A stretch of DNA of 37,546 nt from Polyangiaceae bacterium (GCA_025057345.1 JANWXX010000002.1:1-37546), one strand, 5' to 3'. Shown: positions 16,127-26,999, counted from the stretch's first letter. Numbers and translations: made by a program. Notes: generated from the sequence alone by a model not told the origin.

Positions 16127-17335
16127 ATGCGCAGGGTTGCGTTGTTCTTGCCTTGGGTTGCGCTTGGCCTAGGTGCTGCTGGAGTCTGGACGGTGGCCTG
16201 CTCTTCGGGAGGCACTTCCGCTACGGATCTTCCCCCCGGGGCCGGTGGGAAAGGGGGTTCTGGTGGCTCCGGAATCTCCGGACAGAGCGGGAGCGGCGCT
16301 CCAACCGGGGGCATGAGCGGCTCCGGTGGCTCCGAAGGTGACGCGGGGAGCAATGCCTTCGGCGGGAGTGCGGGCACTGTCTCCCTCGATGGGGGGAAGG
16401 ATGCACTGGAAGAAGGCTGTGCCGGCGTAGAGGCCCAGGCAACCCGGGTACCGCTGACGCTCTATGTTGTCTTGGATCGGTCCTCGTCGTCCAGCGGCCT
16501 CAAGTGGGATGCCTCCATCCAAGGACTGGGGGCTTTCCTCAAGGATCCAGCCTCCGCAGGGATCACAGTGGGTCTGGTGACTTTCCCCCGACAACCACTG
16601 CTCAACCCTCAGGAATGTAGCTTCAGCAATTACAAAGAGCCTCAGGTTCCTTTCGCGAAGCTACCCGAGAATGCCCAGCCCATCCTAGATTTCTTGGCGA
16701 CGGTGAAGCCCAATGGGTTTGGTACACCGATTTATCCTGCGCTTGGCGGGGCTTTGGAACGTGCTGCAGTTTCAAAGATGGCCAAACCGGAGGAGAACTT
16801 CGCGGTGCTATTGGTCACGGACGGTGAGCCAGCGCCTCCACCAACCACCTGCAACGGGGTTGATGTGCTCAAAATCGACAACAGCAGCGCTTTGGTTGCA
16901 GATACCCTCGTAAAGTATCAGGTGAAAACTTTCGTCATAGGACTGCCAGGCATCCCCGCCTCGTTTGCGGATGCGCTCGCGAAGAAGGGCGGCACCCAGG
17001 CCATCGTGATTCAGCAGGATGTAGACTTGGAGAAGCAGTTTCAGGGGGCGCTCTCTGCGGTGCTGGGAGAAGGACTCGGCTGCGAGTTTCCCCTGCCTCC
17101 TGACTCAAGCAAGTACGACAAAGATTTGGTCAATGTGAACTACACCAAGGGAGATGGCAGCGGCACCCTGGATCTCAAGCGATCCATGGGCTGCAAAGAC
17201 GGTAGCGGATGGGATTACGACAACGACATCAAGCCCACCAAGCTCGTGCTGTGCGGTACCACCTGCGAGCAAGTGAAGAAGGATGGGCTCGCCAAGATCA
17301 ACGTTGTACTTGGATGTCCGACCCGCATCCAGTGA
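16127..17335 (+). CDS. Lipoprotein with von Willebrand factor A domain
   Basis: A 402-residue putative lipoprotein. The signal peptide ends in VWTVACSS (Cys25 region, a weak lipobox), followed by about 60 residues of Gly/Ser-rich linker. The vWA domain begins at LTLYVVLDRSSSSSG, whose DxSxS (Asp117, Ser119, Ser121) is the metal-ion site, and continues with GITVGLVTFPRQ, FGTPIYPALGGAL (MIDAS Thr) and AVLLVTDGEP (MIDAS Asp). The C-terminal part has paired cysteines (MGCKDGSG, LCGTTCEQV) that could form disulfides outside the inner membrane. It likely binds a protein ligand by its metal site. The ATG at 16127 gives the signal peptide; a longer frame upstream is not protein-like. Its stop overlaps the start of the ABC ATPase gene. 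Confidence 0.9.
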   Translation: MRRVALFLPWVALGLGAAGVWTVACSSGGTSATDLPPGAGGKGGSGGSGISGQSGSGAPTGGMSGSGGSEGDAGSNAFGGSAGTVSLDGGKDALEEGCAGVEAQATRVPLTLYVVLDRSSSSSGLKWDASIQGLGAFLKDPASAGITVGLVTFPRQPLLNPQECSFSNYKEPQVPFAKLPENAQPILDFLATVKPNGFGTPIYPALGGALERAAVSKMAKPEENFAVLLVTDGEPAPPPTTCNGVDVLKIDNSSALVADTLVKYQVKTFVIGLPGIPASFADALAKKGGTQAIVIQQDVDLEKQFQGALSAVLGEGLGCEFPLPPDSSKYDKDLVNVNYTKGDGSGTLDLKRSMGCKDGSGWDYDNDIKPTKLVLCGTTCEQVKKDGLAKINVVLGCPTRIQ

Positions 17336-18330
17336 GCGAGCCACCTACCCTAGATGTTCGGGGTCTGACCGTTGGATTCGACACCGATCGTGGGCTGCTC
17401 CGTGCCGTCGATGACGTGAGCTTTGTACTGCCACGGGGCGGAACACTCGGTCTGGTAGGCGAATCCGGCTCGGGCAAGAGCGTCACTTCCCTGAGCCTTC
17501 TCAACCTGCTCCCCTCCCCTCAGGGTCGCATCCTTGCCGGGAGCATCCGGCTCCAGGGACGTGAGCTGGTGGGCCTGCCGGAACGGGAGTGGCAGAAGAT
17601 CCGGGGTGCTCGCATCGCAACGATCTTCCAGGAGCCCATGACCAGCCTCAATCCGGTCTACTCCGTCGGTGCTCAGATTGTTGAGGCCATACGACTTCAC
17701 CGCGACGTCTCTCGGCGTGAGGCTCGTGCTCGTGCCATCGAGCTACTCCGATGGGTGGGCATCCCAGATCCAACCAGCAGGATCGAAGCTTACCCCCACC
17801 AGCTCTCTGGGGGGATGCGCCAGCGGGTGATGATTGCCATGGCGCTCTCGTGCGAACCTGAAGTGTTGATTGCCGACGAACCGACCACGGCCCTTGACGT
17901 GACCATCCAGGCGCAAATCCTGGAGCTTCTCTGGTCGATGCAGCAAAGGTTTGCCATGAGTGTTCTGCTCATTACCCACGACCTTGGGGTGGTAGCGCAC
18001 CATGTGCAACGGGTCGCAGTGATGTACGCTGGTCGGATTGTGGAGGAAGCACCGGTGGAAGAACTTTTTCGCTTGCCACTGCACCCTTATTCTCGCGGTC
18101 TACTCCGGAGTATTCCTCCCATGGGTACATCGCTTCAGGGGAAGCGACGTCGCCGACTCCCTACCATTGAGGGGGCAGTACCAAGCCTGCTGGATCTACC
18201 GCCAGGTTGCCGCTTTGGTCCACGCTGCGAGCTACACCAGCCTCGTTGTTCTGCAGAGGAACCATCCCTGCGAGAGATCGTTCCCGGACGTCTGGTTCGC
18301 TGTCACTTTGCTGAGGAGTGGGCCTCGTGA
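17332..18330 (+). CDS. Oligopeptide/dipeptide-type ABC transporter ATPase (OppD/DppD-like)
   Basis: A 332-residue ABC ATPase of the peptide/nickel uptake family. Walker A is GESGSGKS, the Q-loop is [15 protein letters not shown], the signature is LSGGMRQR, and Walker B is [14 protein letters not shown]; the switch His is LLITHDLG. The C-terminal oligopeptide-specific extension has [14 protein letters not shown], a Cys pattern seen in OppD/DppD proteins. The start is GTG at 17332, overlapping the vWA stop as GTGA and parallel to the next gene (both begin VSEP); an ATG at 17314 is the alternative, and neither has a clear ribosome-binding site. It is paired with an OppF-like gene, but no permease or binding protein is in the window. 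Confidence 0.93.
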   Translation: MSEPPTLDVRGLTVGFDTDRGLLRAVDDVSFVLPRGGTLGLVGESGSGKSVTSLSLLNLLPSPQGRILAGSIRLQGRELVGLPEREWQKIRGARIATIFQEPMTSLNPVYSVGAQIVEAIRLHRDVSRREARARAIELLRWVGIPDPTSRIEAYPHQLSGGMRQRVMIAMALSCEPEVLIADEPTTALDVTIQAQILELLWSMQQRFAMSVLLITHDLGVVAHHVQRVAVMYAGRIVEEAPVEELFRLPLHPYSRGLLRSIPPMGTSLQGKRRRRLPTIEGAVPSLLDLPPGCRFGPRCELHQPRCSAEEPSLREIVPGRLVRCHFAEEWAS

Positions 18331-19397
18331 GTGAACCAGTCGAGCCATTGCTCCAAGCATTCCATGTTTCCCGCTATTTCCAAGTGGGGGCCGGGCTCTT
18401 CTCGGCAAAGAAGATTCTGCGGGCGGTCGATGATGTCTCCTTGCAGGTGATGCGAGGGGAGACACTAGGGCTCGTAGGGGAGTCTGGGTGCGGCAAGAGC
18501 ACCCTGGGGCGAGTGGTGCTCCGGCTCCTTGAGCCCACCGGTGGGCGCATTGCCTTTGAGGGACAAGATCTCACGCTGCTTAGTTCATCGGAGCTGCGCC
18601 CGCTCCGACGCCGCATGCAAATCATTTTTCAAGATCCGTACTCTTCTCTCAATCCCCGGATGTCCATCCGGGATATTGTGGGCGAGGGGCTGCTGATCCA
18701 CGGCATGGTCAAGAGCCGAAAGGAGCTGGACGAGCGCGTGGCAGCACTACTCGCCAAGGTGGGTCTGAGACCCGAGCACCGAGAGCGGTATCCCCATGAG
18801 TTCAGTGGGGGTCAACGCCAGCGCATCGGCATCGCCCGAGCCCTCGCGGTAGAGCCGTCCTTTTTGGTGTGCGACGAGCCTACCAGCGCCTTGGACGTAT
18901 CGATCCAAGCACAGATTGTCAACCTGCTTCTCGATCTCCAAGAAACCCTGGGGCTCTCCTATTTGCTCATCAGCCACGACCTGAAGATTGTCGAATTTAT
19001 GAGTCATCGGGTCGCGGTCATGTACCTAGGGAAGATCGTCGAGACAGGCCCCACCCCCCAAGTATTCTCTCGACGAGCGCATCCCTATACCCGTGCCCTT
19101 TTCTCTGCACTGCCAGTGCCGGACCCGACACGGCGTACGCTGCGGGTATTGGTGGAGGGCGATCCTCCCAGCCCTTTCGACCCTCCCAAGGGATGTGCAT
19201 ACCACCCTCGTTGCCCCCGTGCTCAACCGGGTCGCTGCGATGTGGAAGCCCCCCACCCCACCGAAGTAGAACCTCGCTCCGGACACTTCGTTGCCTGCTA
19301 TTTCCCCGAAGAATTAGTCATCCTACGGGTAGCTACATGGGTATTGCCTCATCAAGCGGCCGCCCGGTCAAGCATCCTTCCTAACCCCAATAGGTAG
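18327..19397 (+). CDS. Oligopeptide/dipeptide-type ABC transporter ATPase (OppF/DppF-like)
   Basis: A 356-residue partner ATPase. Walker A is GESGCGKST, the Q-loop is [14 protein letters not shown], the signature is [15 protein letters not shown], Walker B is [14 protein letters not shown], and the switch is LLISHDLKI. The C-terminal domain has [15 protein letters not shown]. The GTG at 18327 overlaps the previous stop (GTGA) and has GAGGAG at 18313-18318; a GTG at 18318 would itself lie in that site. The last 25 or so residues (after FVACYFPEE) are an unusual extension relative to typical OppF proteins and run up to a decayed gene, so the 3' end may reflect a deletion junction. It should form a heterodimer with the upstream ATPase. 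Confidence 0.93.
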   Translation: MSEPVEPLLQAFHVSRYFQVGAGLFSAKKILRAVDDVSLQVMRGETLGLVGESGCGKSTLGRVVLRLLEPTGGRIAFEGQDLTLLSSSELRPLRRRMQIIFQDPYSSLNPRMSIRDIVGEGLLIHGMVKSRKELDERVAALLAKVGLRPEHRERYPHEFSGGQRQRIGIARALAVEPSFLVCDEPTSALDVSIQAQIVNLLLDLQETLGLSYLLISHDLKIVEFMSHRVAVMYLGKIVETGPTPQVFSRRAHPYTRALFSALPVPDPTRRTLRVLVEGDPPSPFDPPKGCAYHPRCPRAQPGRCDVEAPHPTEVEPRSGHFVACYFPEELVILRVATWVLPHQAAARSSILPNPNR

Positions 19398-19460
19398 CTA
19401 AGGGGATGCTGGTGGCAGGCTGCTCGACATGCTTTGGCTCATGACCCAGCCCCGAAGTGA

Positions 19461-19810
19461 ATTGCCCGGGCCTTTCTGGGGGACAATACGCTGGTGCCAG
19501 ATCTGGCCGGATGGCAGCGAGAGCGGCTTGAAATGCAACGGCTAGATCCCTCCCTACCCGACGGTGGCGCCAGCCTGGACCTGCGAGGTGCTATTGCCTT
19601 CGACTGAGGCGTTGGATCGGAGGCCGAAGGCAGAAGCTCTGGCGCGCTTTGGGATGGGCTGGTTGTAGTTCGTGGCCCCGAAAGCAAGGACGCTGCAGAG
19701 TAAAACGATGCTGGAGTTTGGATCCTGAGGGTTGGTGGCATGGCGATGCGGAGGTCAAGGCAGCGCCTTGCGAGGTTCTTGTCTGGTCGCTGGCATTGCT
19801 CTGGTGTTGA
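19461..19810 (+). pseudogene. Decayed Uma2-family (DUF820) endonuclease-like gene
   Basis: Three consecutive reading frames together rebuild the C-terminal two-thirds of a Uma2 protein. Frame 1 (from 19461): FLGDNTLVPDLAGWQRERL. Frame 2 (about 19549-19700): YPTVAPAWTCEVLLPSTEAL, then DRRPKAEALARFGMGWL, interrupted by TAG at 19666, then FVAPKARTLQ. Frame 3 (19700-19810): EGWWHGDAEVKAAPCEVL and SLALLW. Intact relatives read VPDLAGWRRER ... WVCEVLSPST ... GDAEVRAEPFEA in one frame. At least two frameshifts and one stop prevent expression. No start or N-terminal third is recognisable. It explains most of the 542 nt without genes between the OppF-like gene and the lipoprotein. Confidence 0.85.
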
Positions 19811-19939
19811 AGCTGAAGGTGTCCGGTACGATCGTGGGGCTCCGAGAGCGACGAACGTACTACTAGGTATGCCCCCATGGCCGCCGACTCGTTGAGCAGG
19901 AAGGATGCGCGGTGGCTCTGGCCTAGCTAGAGTGAACGC

Positions 19940-20497
19940 ATGCGTGGTTTTTCGCTGTTCTATGGGGTGGTGTTGCTGGTAGGGTGTGCCGTGCATCCTC
20001 CGGCACGGTGGGCTGAGGGAGGGGCACCCCTGGTCTTGACTCGTGCTACGTGGGAGCGTCCTCATGGCGTGGTGGTTGATCTGCTCCCGGACGGGCGCGT
20101 ACTTGTGGACGGGGAGCACCTCTGGACACTGGATCGGGCTGGCCGTGTGACGGATGGGGGGAACAACCCAGTCGCCCTCTTGGAAGAAGGTGGCGGCGTC
20201 TGGGGGCCCGAGTATCAACGCATGGGCGGTGTGGGACCCACCAGTGCAGCTCCTCCCGAAAGCGGGTATGCCTGGCTCACGCTAGGGCCAGGCGGGGAGG
20301 TGACTCGCTACAGCGCGGACGGCGAGCCGATGGCTGCCGGGGTCTGGCGGGGTTGCGAGGGGCCTGCCCAACAGACCTGCATGCTGGTGACGCACTTGCT
20401 TACTCTCAAGGAAGGCAAGCCTCCGGGAGTTTCCGGCGTATCGGTGGGTGTTGGGATCGGGGTGGGGATTGGCGTCGGGGTGGGCATCCGGCGCTAA
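19940..20497 (+). CDS. Putative lipoprotein with Gly/Val-rich C-terminus
   Basis: A 185-residue unrecognised protein. The N-terminus (MRGFSLFYGVVLLVGCAV) is a lipoprotein signal with Cys16. The body is beta-rich, with PHGVVVDLLPDGRVLVDGEHLWTLDRAG (seen in parts) and WLTLGPGGEVTRYSADGEP, suggesting repeated short strands. It ends in an alternating GVGIGVGIGVGVGI segment resembling a glycine zipper that could insert in a membrane. It ends 10 nt before the convergent icd gene. It has no clear ribosome-binding site, and no function is offered. Confidence 0.75.
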   Translation: MRGFSLFYGVVLLVGCAVHPPARWAEGGAPLVLTRATWERPHGVVVDLLPDGRVLVDGEHLWTLDRAGRVTDGGNNPVALLEEGGGVWGPEYQRMGGVGPTSAAPPESGYAWLTLGPGGEVTRYSADGEPMAAGVWRGCEGPAQQTCMLVTHLLTLKEGKPPGVSGVSVGVGIGVGIGVGVGIRR

Positions 20498-20507
20498 ATC
20501 TCCCGAT

Positions 20508-21911
<1,404 letters not shown>

Positions 21912-22094
21912 GCGCCAACCTCGCTGGGATGTGGGAGAAAGCCGGGGGAAACCGCCAGGAAAACGTTGCAGCGAAGGCTTCTAGCCGGGGGCTCTCCGGG
22001 GGGCAAGGCTGCTTGGTACTTGACCGGAGCCGACAGACGGTGTTCTTCCCCCCCGCGAGATCCTTCCTCAGGCACACAGAAGAGAGGCATTTCC

Positions 22095-24158
22095 GTGGAT
22101 TCACTCCCGTTGCAAGCGATCAGCACCGGCGCTGCGGCACTGGTGGTGGCGCTGATTCTTTACTTCCGAGTCAAGTCGGCTCCGGAAGGGAACCCGGCGA
22201 TGGCGCGCATCGCCCGTTTCATCCGCGAGGGGGCGATGGCGTTCCTGACCCGCGAGTACAAGGTGCTCGCGATCTACGCGGTGGTGGTAGCAGGATTGAT
22301 GGTATGGCAGCTAGGCGCGATTGCCGCCGTGGCCTTCGTGGCCGGGGCCTTCCTGTCGCTGCTGGCAGGCTTCTTCGGCATGAAGTCAGCAACTTTCGCC
22401 AATGTGCGGACAGCGGAGGCGGCACGGGCCAACGGGAAGCCCGCGGCGTTGGTGCTAGCTTTGGATGGCGGTGCGGTGATGGGCCTGTGTGTGGCAGGTC
22501 TGGGCCTGCTGGGCATGGGGGTGATTTTCGCAGCCTTCCGCGCAGGCGAAGCATTCCATAAGGATTTTGGCACGATCATTCACGCTTTTGCGGTGGGAGC
22601 CAGCAGCATTGCCCTCTTTGCACGCATCGGCGGTGGGATCTACACCAAGGCAGCCGACGTGGGCGCCGACATCGTGGGCAAGGTGGAGGCGAACATCCCC
22701 GAAGATGATCCCCGGAACCCAGGCGTTATCGCCGACAACGTAGGGGACAACGTAGGAGACATCGCGGGCATGGGAGCCGATATTTACGAGAGTTATGTGG
22801 CTGCGGTGGTTTCTGCCATGGCCCTGGGGCTTACCATCCCGGTGGATAAACTCAAGCCTTTGGCGCCTGAGCTAGGGGACACTGAGCTCCGCATGGCAGC
22901 CGTCTCCTTGCCGCTGCTGCTGACCACCATCGGACTTGCCGTGAGCATCGTGGGCATCTTCATCACTCGAACGCTCAAGAACATGCCTCCAGCGATGGTG
23001 CTCCGTATTGCGCTCATCCTCCCCCCCTTCCTCGTAGTGGGGGCAGCGGCAGTCATTCTGCCCATGTTCAAGATCAGCATGGGCGCCGTTGCCACCCTGG
23101 CCGCAGGTGCCGTGGGCGGCGGTGTGATCGGGCTAGTCACCGATTATTACACATCGATGGGGCCCATCCAGAAGATTGCCCAGAGTTCTATCACCGGTCC
23201 TGGCACCAACGTTATTCGAGGTCTTGCCGTGGGCCTAGAGAGCTGTGCCATCCCCCTTGGAACCCTCTGCATTGTCGGTTGGATCTCCAACCATTTTCTT
23301 GGCCTCTATGGGATTGCCCTAGCTGCTGTCGGCATGCTCGCCGGGACCGCCATCGTCATGACCGTCGATGCCTACGGACCCATCGCTGACAACGGCGGTG
23401 GAATCGCTGAGATGAGTGGCCTCGGGAAAGAAGTTCGTGACATCACTGACGAGCTGGATGCCGTAGGGAACACCACCGCTGCTGTCGGGAAGGGTTTCGC
23501 TATCGGTTCTGCTGTCCTTACGGTGGTCGCCCTCTTTGCCGCCTTCAACATGGAGGTCAATCATGTCCGGCACCTCAAGGGCGAGAAGGAGCTTCAGCTC
23601 ATCCTCACGGAGTCCAACGTACTGATGGGCCTCCTCTTTGGTGCCATCCTCCCCTGCGTGGTCGGTGCCACCACCATGACCGCTGTAGGCCGTGCTGCCG
23701 GCGCTATCGTGGAGGAGATCCGTCGCCAGTTCCGGGAGATTCCGGGGCTCCTTGAAGGCAAGGAGGGCGCAGAACCCCAGCCTAAGGTTATCGTCGACAT
23801 TGCTACCGCCGCTGCCATCAAGGAGATGATCCTCCCCGGTGCTGTAGCAGTATTGGCACCGGTTATCCTTGGGTTCGGCTTTGGGGCAGATGTGCTTGCT
23901 GGTGCTCTTGCCGGTGCCCTCGCCGTCGGCGCTACCCTGTCTTTGCTGATGGCCAACGGCGGCGGCGCCTGGGACAATGCCAAGAAGTTCATCGAGAAGG
24001 GTGGCCTCGAAGGCCATAAGAAGGGCTCTGACGCGCACAAGGCAGCCGTCGTTGGCGATACAGTGGGAGACCCCTTCAAGGATACATCCGGCCCCGGGAT
24101 CTCCATCCTCATCAAGGTCATGAGCGTTGTCTCCTTGCTGATCGCCCCACTACTTTAA
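22095..24158 (+). CDS. hppA: Membrane-bound ion-translocating pyrophosphatase, K+-dependent type
   Basis: Couples PPi hydrolysis to H+ (or Na+) pumping across the inner membrane. The 687 residues hold about 16 hydrophobic helices. Catalytic motifs include KAADVGADIVGKVE, EDDPRNPGVIADNVGDNVGD (pyrophosphate/Mg binding) and, near the end, GDTVGDPFKDTSGP. At the diagnostic position GNTTAAVGKGFAIGS carries Ala where K+-independent enzymes have Lys, so the protein belongs to the K+-dependent class. H+ or Na+ choice cannot be settled here. The start is GTG at 22095, with AGAGAGG about 8 nt upstream, giving VDSLPLQAIS before the first helix; the frame is open far upstream but antisense to icd and not credible. 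It can recover energy from biosynthetic PPi. Confidence 0.96.
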   Translation: MDSLPLQAISTGAAALVVALILYFRVKSAPEGNPAMARIARFIREGAMAFLTREYKVLAIYAVVVAGLMVWQLGAIAAVAFVAGAFLSLLAGFFGMKSATFANVRTAEAARANGKPAALVLALDGGAVMGLCVAGLGLLGMGVIFAAFRAGEAFHKDFGTIIHAFAVGASSIALFARIGGGIYTKAADVGADIVGKVEANIPEDDPRNPGVIADNVGDNVGDIAGMGADIYESYVAAVVSAMALGLTIPVDKLKPLAPELGDTELRMAAVSLPLLLTTIGLAVSIVGIFITRTLKNMPPAMVLRIALILPPFLVVGAAAVILPMFKISMGAVATLAAGAVGGGVIGLVTDYYTSMGPIQKIAQSSITGPGTNVIRGLAVGLESCAIPLGTLCIVGWISNHFLGLYGIALAAVGMLAGTAIVMTVDAYGPIADNGGGIAEMSGLGKEVRDITDELDAVGNTTAAVGKGFAIGSAVLTVVALFAAFNMEVNHVRHLKGEKELQLILTESNVLMGLLFGAILPCVVGATTMTAVGRAAGAIVEEIRRQFREIPGLLEGKEGAEPQPKVIVDIATAAAIKEMILPGAVAVLAPVILGFGFGADVLAGALAGALAVGATLSLLMANGGGAWDNAKKFIEKGGLEGHKKGSDAHKAAVVGDTVGDPFKDTSGPGISILIKVMSVVSLLIAPLL

Positions 24159-24160
24159 GG

Positions 24161-24204
24161 GAGCCTGCTGTCCTGTGGTTGGTTCAGGGAGGATCCGCAG
24201 GCTC
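24161..24204. terminator. Inverted repeat between convergent hppA and aldehyde dehydrogenase genes
   Basis: GAGCCTGC (24161-24168) and GCAGGCTC (24197-24204) are perfect 8-bp complements with a 28-nt loop, placed directly after the hppA stop and touching the other gene's stop. There is no T-run. It could be a bidirectional terminator of non-classical form. Confidence 0.35.
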
Positions 24205-25570
24205 AGGCTCCGCGGAGGTGCCAAGCACGAGGGCGCGTGAAGGTGAGAATCCCGTGGGTGGAGAGGGTCAGACCGATACCTGAGCGGCCCACCCCGGACC
24301 AAGGGAGCCGCGGGCTAACCCGATCGCAGCAGTTCCAGTAGACTGAGCCGGCGTTGACCCGAGCAAGGAGGCGTCGGGCTCGGGCCTCATCCCGGGTATA
24401 GACGCCGGCGGTCAGACCGTAGGGGGAGTCATTCATTCGCTCCAATGCTTCGTCATCGCTGGAAACCTTTTGAATACCAATGATGGGACCAAAGCTCTCC
24501 TCCCGCATCAGCGCCATCGTATGATTGACGTCGGCGAACACCGTAGGCTCGAACCAGTTTCCAGGGCGGTCGATGACGTTACCGCCGAGGAGGAGGCGTG
24601 CCCCGCGCTCTCGAGCATCTGCCACTTGAGCTGCCAACACAGCGAGCTGGGAGCGCCGGGTGATAGCCCCGAGGTAGGTGGATTCATCCATGGGATCACC
24701 CAGCTTGAAGGTCTTCACCTCGACCACGAAGGCGTCGACGAAGGCATCGTAAATCGTCTCGTGGACGTAGATGCGCTCGACGGAGCAGCACGACTGCCCG
24801 TTGTTATAAAAGGCCCCATCCGCCAGACTAGCTGCTGCACTCGCCACGTCCACATCCTCGCAGACGTAGGTCGGATCCTTGCCGCCTAGTTCAAGCTGCA
24901 TCTTGATCATCTTCCGACCAGCAACCTCCGCAATCTTGGCTCCAGTCGGATACGATCCGGTGAAGAAGATACCGTCAATGGGTTGCTCCAACAAGGCCGC
25001 CCCCACCTCTCCCCCTCCTGCAAGCAGTGCTACTGCGTCCACCGGAGCCCCTGCCTCGTGGAGCATTGTGACGATGTGCTGCCCGGTGAGCGTGGCAAAC
25101 TCGGAGGGCTTATAGAGAACCGCGTTCCCTGCCGCCAGCGCTGGAAGGAGCACGTTACAGCCGACGAAGTAGGGGTAATTCCAGGCGGAAATGTTGCCAA
25201 TGACCCCGAGCGGATCATGGGTGATCTGCTCCCGGAGCTTGACGCCCTCGTCCAGCACGGTTTCATCGACGAGGGTTTTCTCCGTCGCTTCGAGGAAGAA
25301 GTCGATTCGGGGCAAGAGCCCGTTCAGCTCGTTGCGCGATTGGCGGATCGGTTTTCCGACCTCCAGGGTCAGCGTGCGGGCCAAGTCTTCCAGGCGGTCG
25401 ACGACCAGCCCACGAAAGCGGCGTAGCACCGCGAGGCGCTCTGGGAGCGGAGTCGAGGCCCAGGCGGGCTGTGCAGCCCTGGCGCGGCGGTAGGCTTCCG
25501 CCACCGAGGCAGTGGTGGCCGAGGGGAAATCCTGGATCAAGGTTCCCGTGGCAGGGTTGAAGATCTGCAT
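24203..25570 (-). CDS. Aldehyde dehydrogenase (NAD(P)+)
   Basis: A 455-residue aldehyde dehydrogenase that oxidises an aldehyde to the acid. The cofactor and oxyanion region is ISAWNYPYF, the cofactor loop is FTGSYPTGAKIAE, the catalytic Glu is in LELGGKDP, the catalytic Cys is in NNGQSCCSVERIYV, and the C-terminal motif is REESFGPI. The ATG at 25570 follows GAAGGAGA at a normal distance; the frame upstream of it is antisense-like and rejected. It lies 11 nt after the Fe-type alcohol dehydrogenase gene, so the pair probably oxidises an alcohol stepwise to a carboxylate. Substrate is unknown. The C-terminus (HGILTFTRPRAWHLRGA) is shorter than in 480-residue relatives but complete in its motifs. 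Confidence 0.95.
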   Translation of the reverse strand: MQIFNPATGTLIQDFPSATTASVAEAYRRARAAQPAWASTPLPERLAVLRRFRGLVVDRLEDLARTLTLEVGKPIRQSRNELNGLLPRIDFFLEATEKTLVDETVLDEGVKLREQITHDPLGVIGNISAWNYPYFVGCNVLLPALAAGNAVLYKPSEFATLTGQHIVTMLHEAGAPVDAVALLAGGGEVGAALLEQPIDGIFFTGSYPTGAKIAEVAGRKMIKMQLELGGKDPTYVCEDVDVASAAASLADGAFYNNGQSCCSVERIYVHETIYDAFVDAFVVEVKTFKLGDPMDESTYLGAITRRSQLAVLAAQVADARERGARLLLGGNVIDRPGNWFEPTVFADVNHTMALMREESFGPIIGIQKVSSDDEALERMNDSPYGLTAGVYTRDEARARRLLARVNAGSVYWNCCDRVSPRLPWSGVGRSGIGLTLSTHGILTFTRPRAWHLRGA

Positions 25571-25581
25571 GATGGTCTCCT

Positions 25582-26745
25582 TCAGAGGGCAGCCGCGAAG
25601 ATGGCCTCGAAATCCGCTGGGGTGCAGGGGCGGGGGTTGGTTTGATGGCAAAGGTCGCGGGAGGCCACTTCCACCAGCGCCGGGATATCCTCCCGGGTGA
25701 TCGGGCGTTCTCCTTGGATCTGCCCCAACTTTGCTGGGATACCGATCTGCTCCTTCAGGGTAGTAAGCCAGCCGATGAACGCATTGGCCCTCGCCTCCTC
25801 CGATCCCTCGGAGGCGACCCCAGCCACCCGGCCCAACTCCGCCATCTTTGCCGCAGCAGCCTCCAGGTTGAATCGCATCACATGGTCGATCATCACCCCG
25901 TTGGCGAGACCATGGTGCAGGTCCGCTACGGTAGAGAGGGCATGGGCACAAGCATGCACTGCCCCCAGGTCCTTCTGAAAGGCGATGGCGCCCATCATAG
26001 AGCTCATCAGCATCTCCCCCCGTGCCGTCAGATCCTTTCCGTGATGGACCGCCTGGGGCAGTGCTCTTGCGGCGATCCGGGTGCCTTCGACCGCAATCCC
26101 GTCACAGAGCGGGTGGTAGACCGGACTCAGGTAGGACTCAACGTTGTGGGTGAGAGCATCCATCCCTGTGGCAGCCGTGAGCGCCGGAGGAAGATCGACG
26201 GTTAGCTCCGGGTCGGCAAAAACGACCTTTGCTAGCAGCTTCGGGGAGAAGAGGATTTTCTTGATGCGGGTTTTGTCATCGGACACGACGCTAGAGCGCC
26301 CCACTTCCGAGCCAGTCCCCGCAGTTGTCGGCAGCGCCACCCAGCAAGGGAGCTCCCGGTCCATGGGCCGCACCTGAGGGTGATCCCAAGCGTACTCCAG
26401 GGCCTTACCCGGATGGGTGGCCAACAGTGCTACCGCTTTGGCTATGTCCAGTGCTGCTCCGCCCCCAAAACCGATCACCGAATCGGCATCGTGGGCCCGG
26501 AATGCCTCTGCGCCACGATCTGCCTGGCTGGCCAACGGGTTACCGGTGATATCCGAGAAGATCCCGACTTGGAGGCCAGAAAGCTCACGGAGGAAGGACG
26601 AGAGCAGGGGTAGAGCGGCGATACCCCGATCGGTGACCAGAAGCGGGCGCTGCAAGCCCTGGGAGAGGAGGTAGTCGGCCACCAGCTTGCGGGCGCCGGG
26701 ACCGAAGTGAATCGTGGTTGGGAAGCTAAATCGATCGATCCCCAT
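25582..26745 (-). CDS. Iron-containing alcohol dehydrogenase
   Basis: A 387-residue group III alcohol dehydrogenase (Fe2+ or similar metal, NAD(P)). The NAD-binding motif is SVIGFGGGAALDIAKAVALL, followed by PTTAGTGSEVG. Metal ligands are expected in ATGMDALTHNVESYLS (Asp, His) and in HACAHALSTVADLHHGLANG (two His). It heads the minus-strand pair with the aldehyde dehydrogenase and diverges from the htrA-like gene across 254 nt. Together the two could oxidise a primary alcohol or diol to the acid, or run in reverse in low oxygen. The Met at 26745 gives the normal N-terminus MGIDRFSFPTTIHFGPG. Confidence 0.95.
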   Translation of the reverse strand: MGIDRFSFPTTIHFGPGARKLVADYLLSQGLQRPLLVTDRGIAALPLLSSFLRELSGLQVGIFSDITGNPLASQADRGAEAFRAHDADSVIGFGGGAALDIAKAVALLATHPGKALEYAWDHPQVRPMDRELPCWVALPTTAGTGSEVGRSSVVSDDKTRIKKILFSPKLLAKVVFADPELTVDLPPALTAATGMDALTHNVESYLSPVYHPLCDGIAVEGTRIAARALPQAVHHGKDLTARGEMLMSSMMGAIAFQKDLGAVHACAHALSTVADLHHGLANGVMIDHVMRFNLEAAAAKMAELGRVAGVASEGSEEARANAFIGWLTTLKEQIGIPAKLGQIQGERPITREDIPALVEVASRDLCHQTNPRPCTPADFEAIFAAAL

Positions 26746-26999
26746 GGGCCTTGGAGACGACCCTGTTGCAGAACTCGCCGCAAGGGGGTTCTCGGGCCGA
26801 GGAACCTTTGCAAGGCGGCACTTGGCACGCTAGATGGTGCAGATTCGACCTCGTGAGGACTGTCTCCGCCCTGGCGCGGAGTGAAGCGGATGCTGCTTCC
26901 GCAGCCGAGTGGCCACCCAAGCATCAAGAACGGGCCACTAGGCAAGGAACCTGCTACTGCTGGCTTTCAGGGCAACGATCCGTCAGGCTAGCAGGACGC

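Noticed and set aside
19439-20218. 259-residue minus-strand frame
   Set aside because: Low-complexity Pro/Ser/Arg-rich sequence opposite the Uma2 relic and the lipoprotein gene. The plus strand explains the region better.
25571-25951. N-terminal extension of the aldehyde dehydrogenase
   Set aside because: The extra codons run antisense-like through the alcohol dehydrogenase gene. The ATG at 25570 has a good ribosome-binding site and a normal family N-terminus.
26822-26840. Sigma-54-like promoter TTGGCACG...GGTGCA upstream of htrA
   Set aside because: The GG and GC elements are 13 nt apart where 10 is required.
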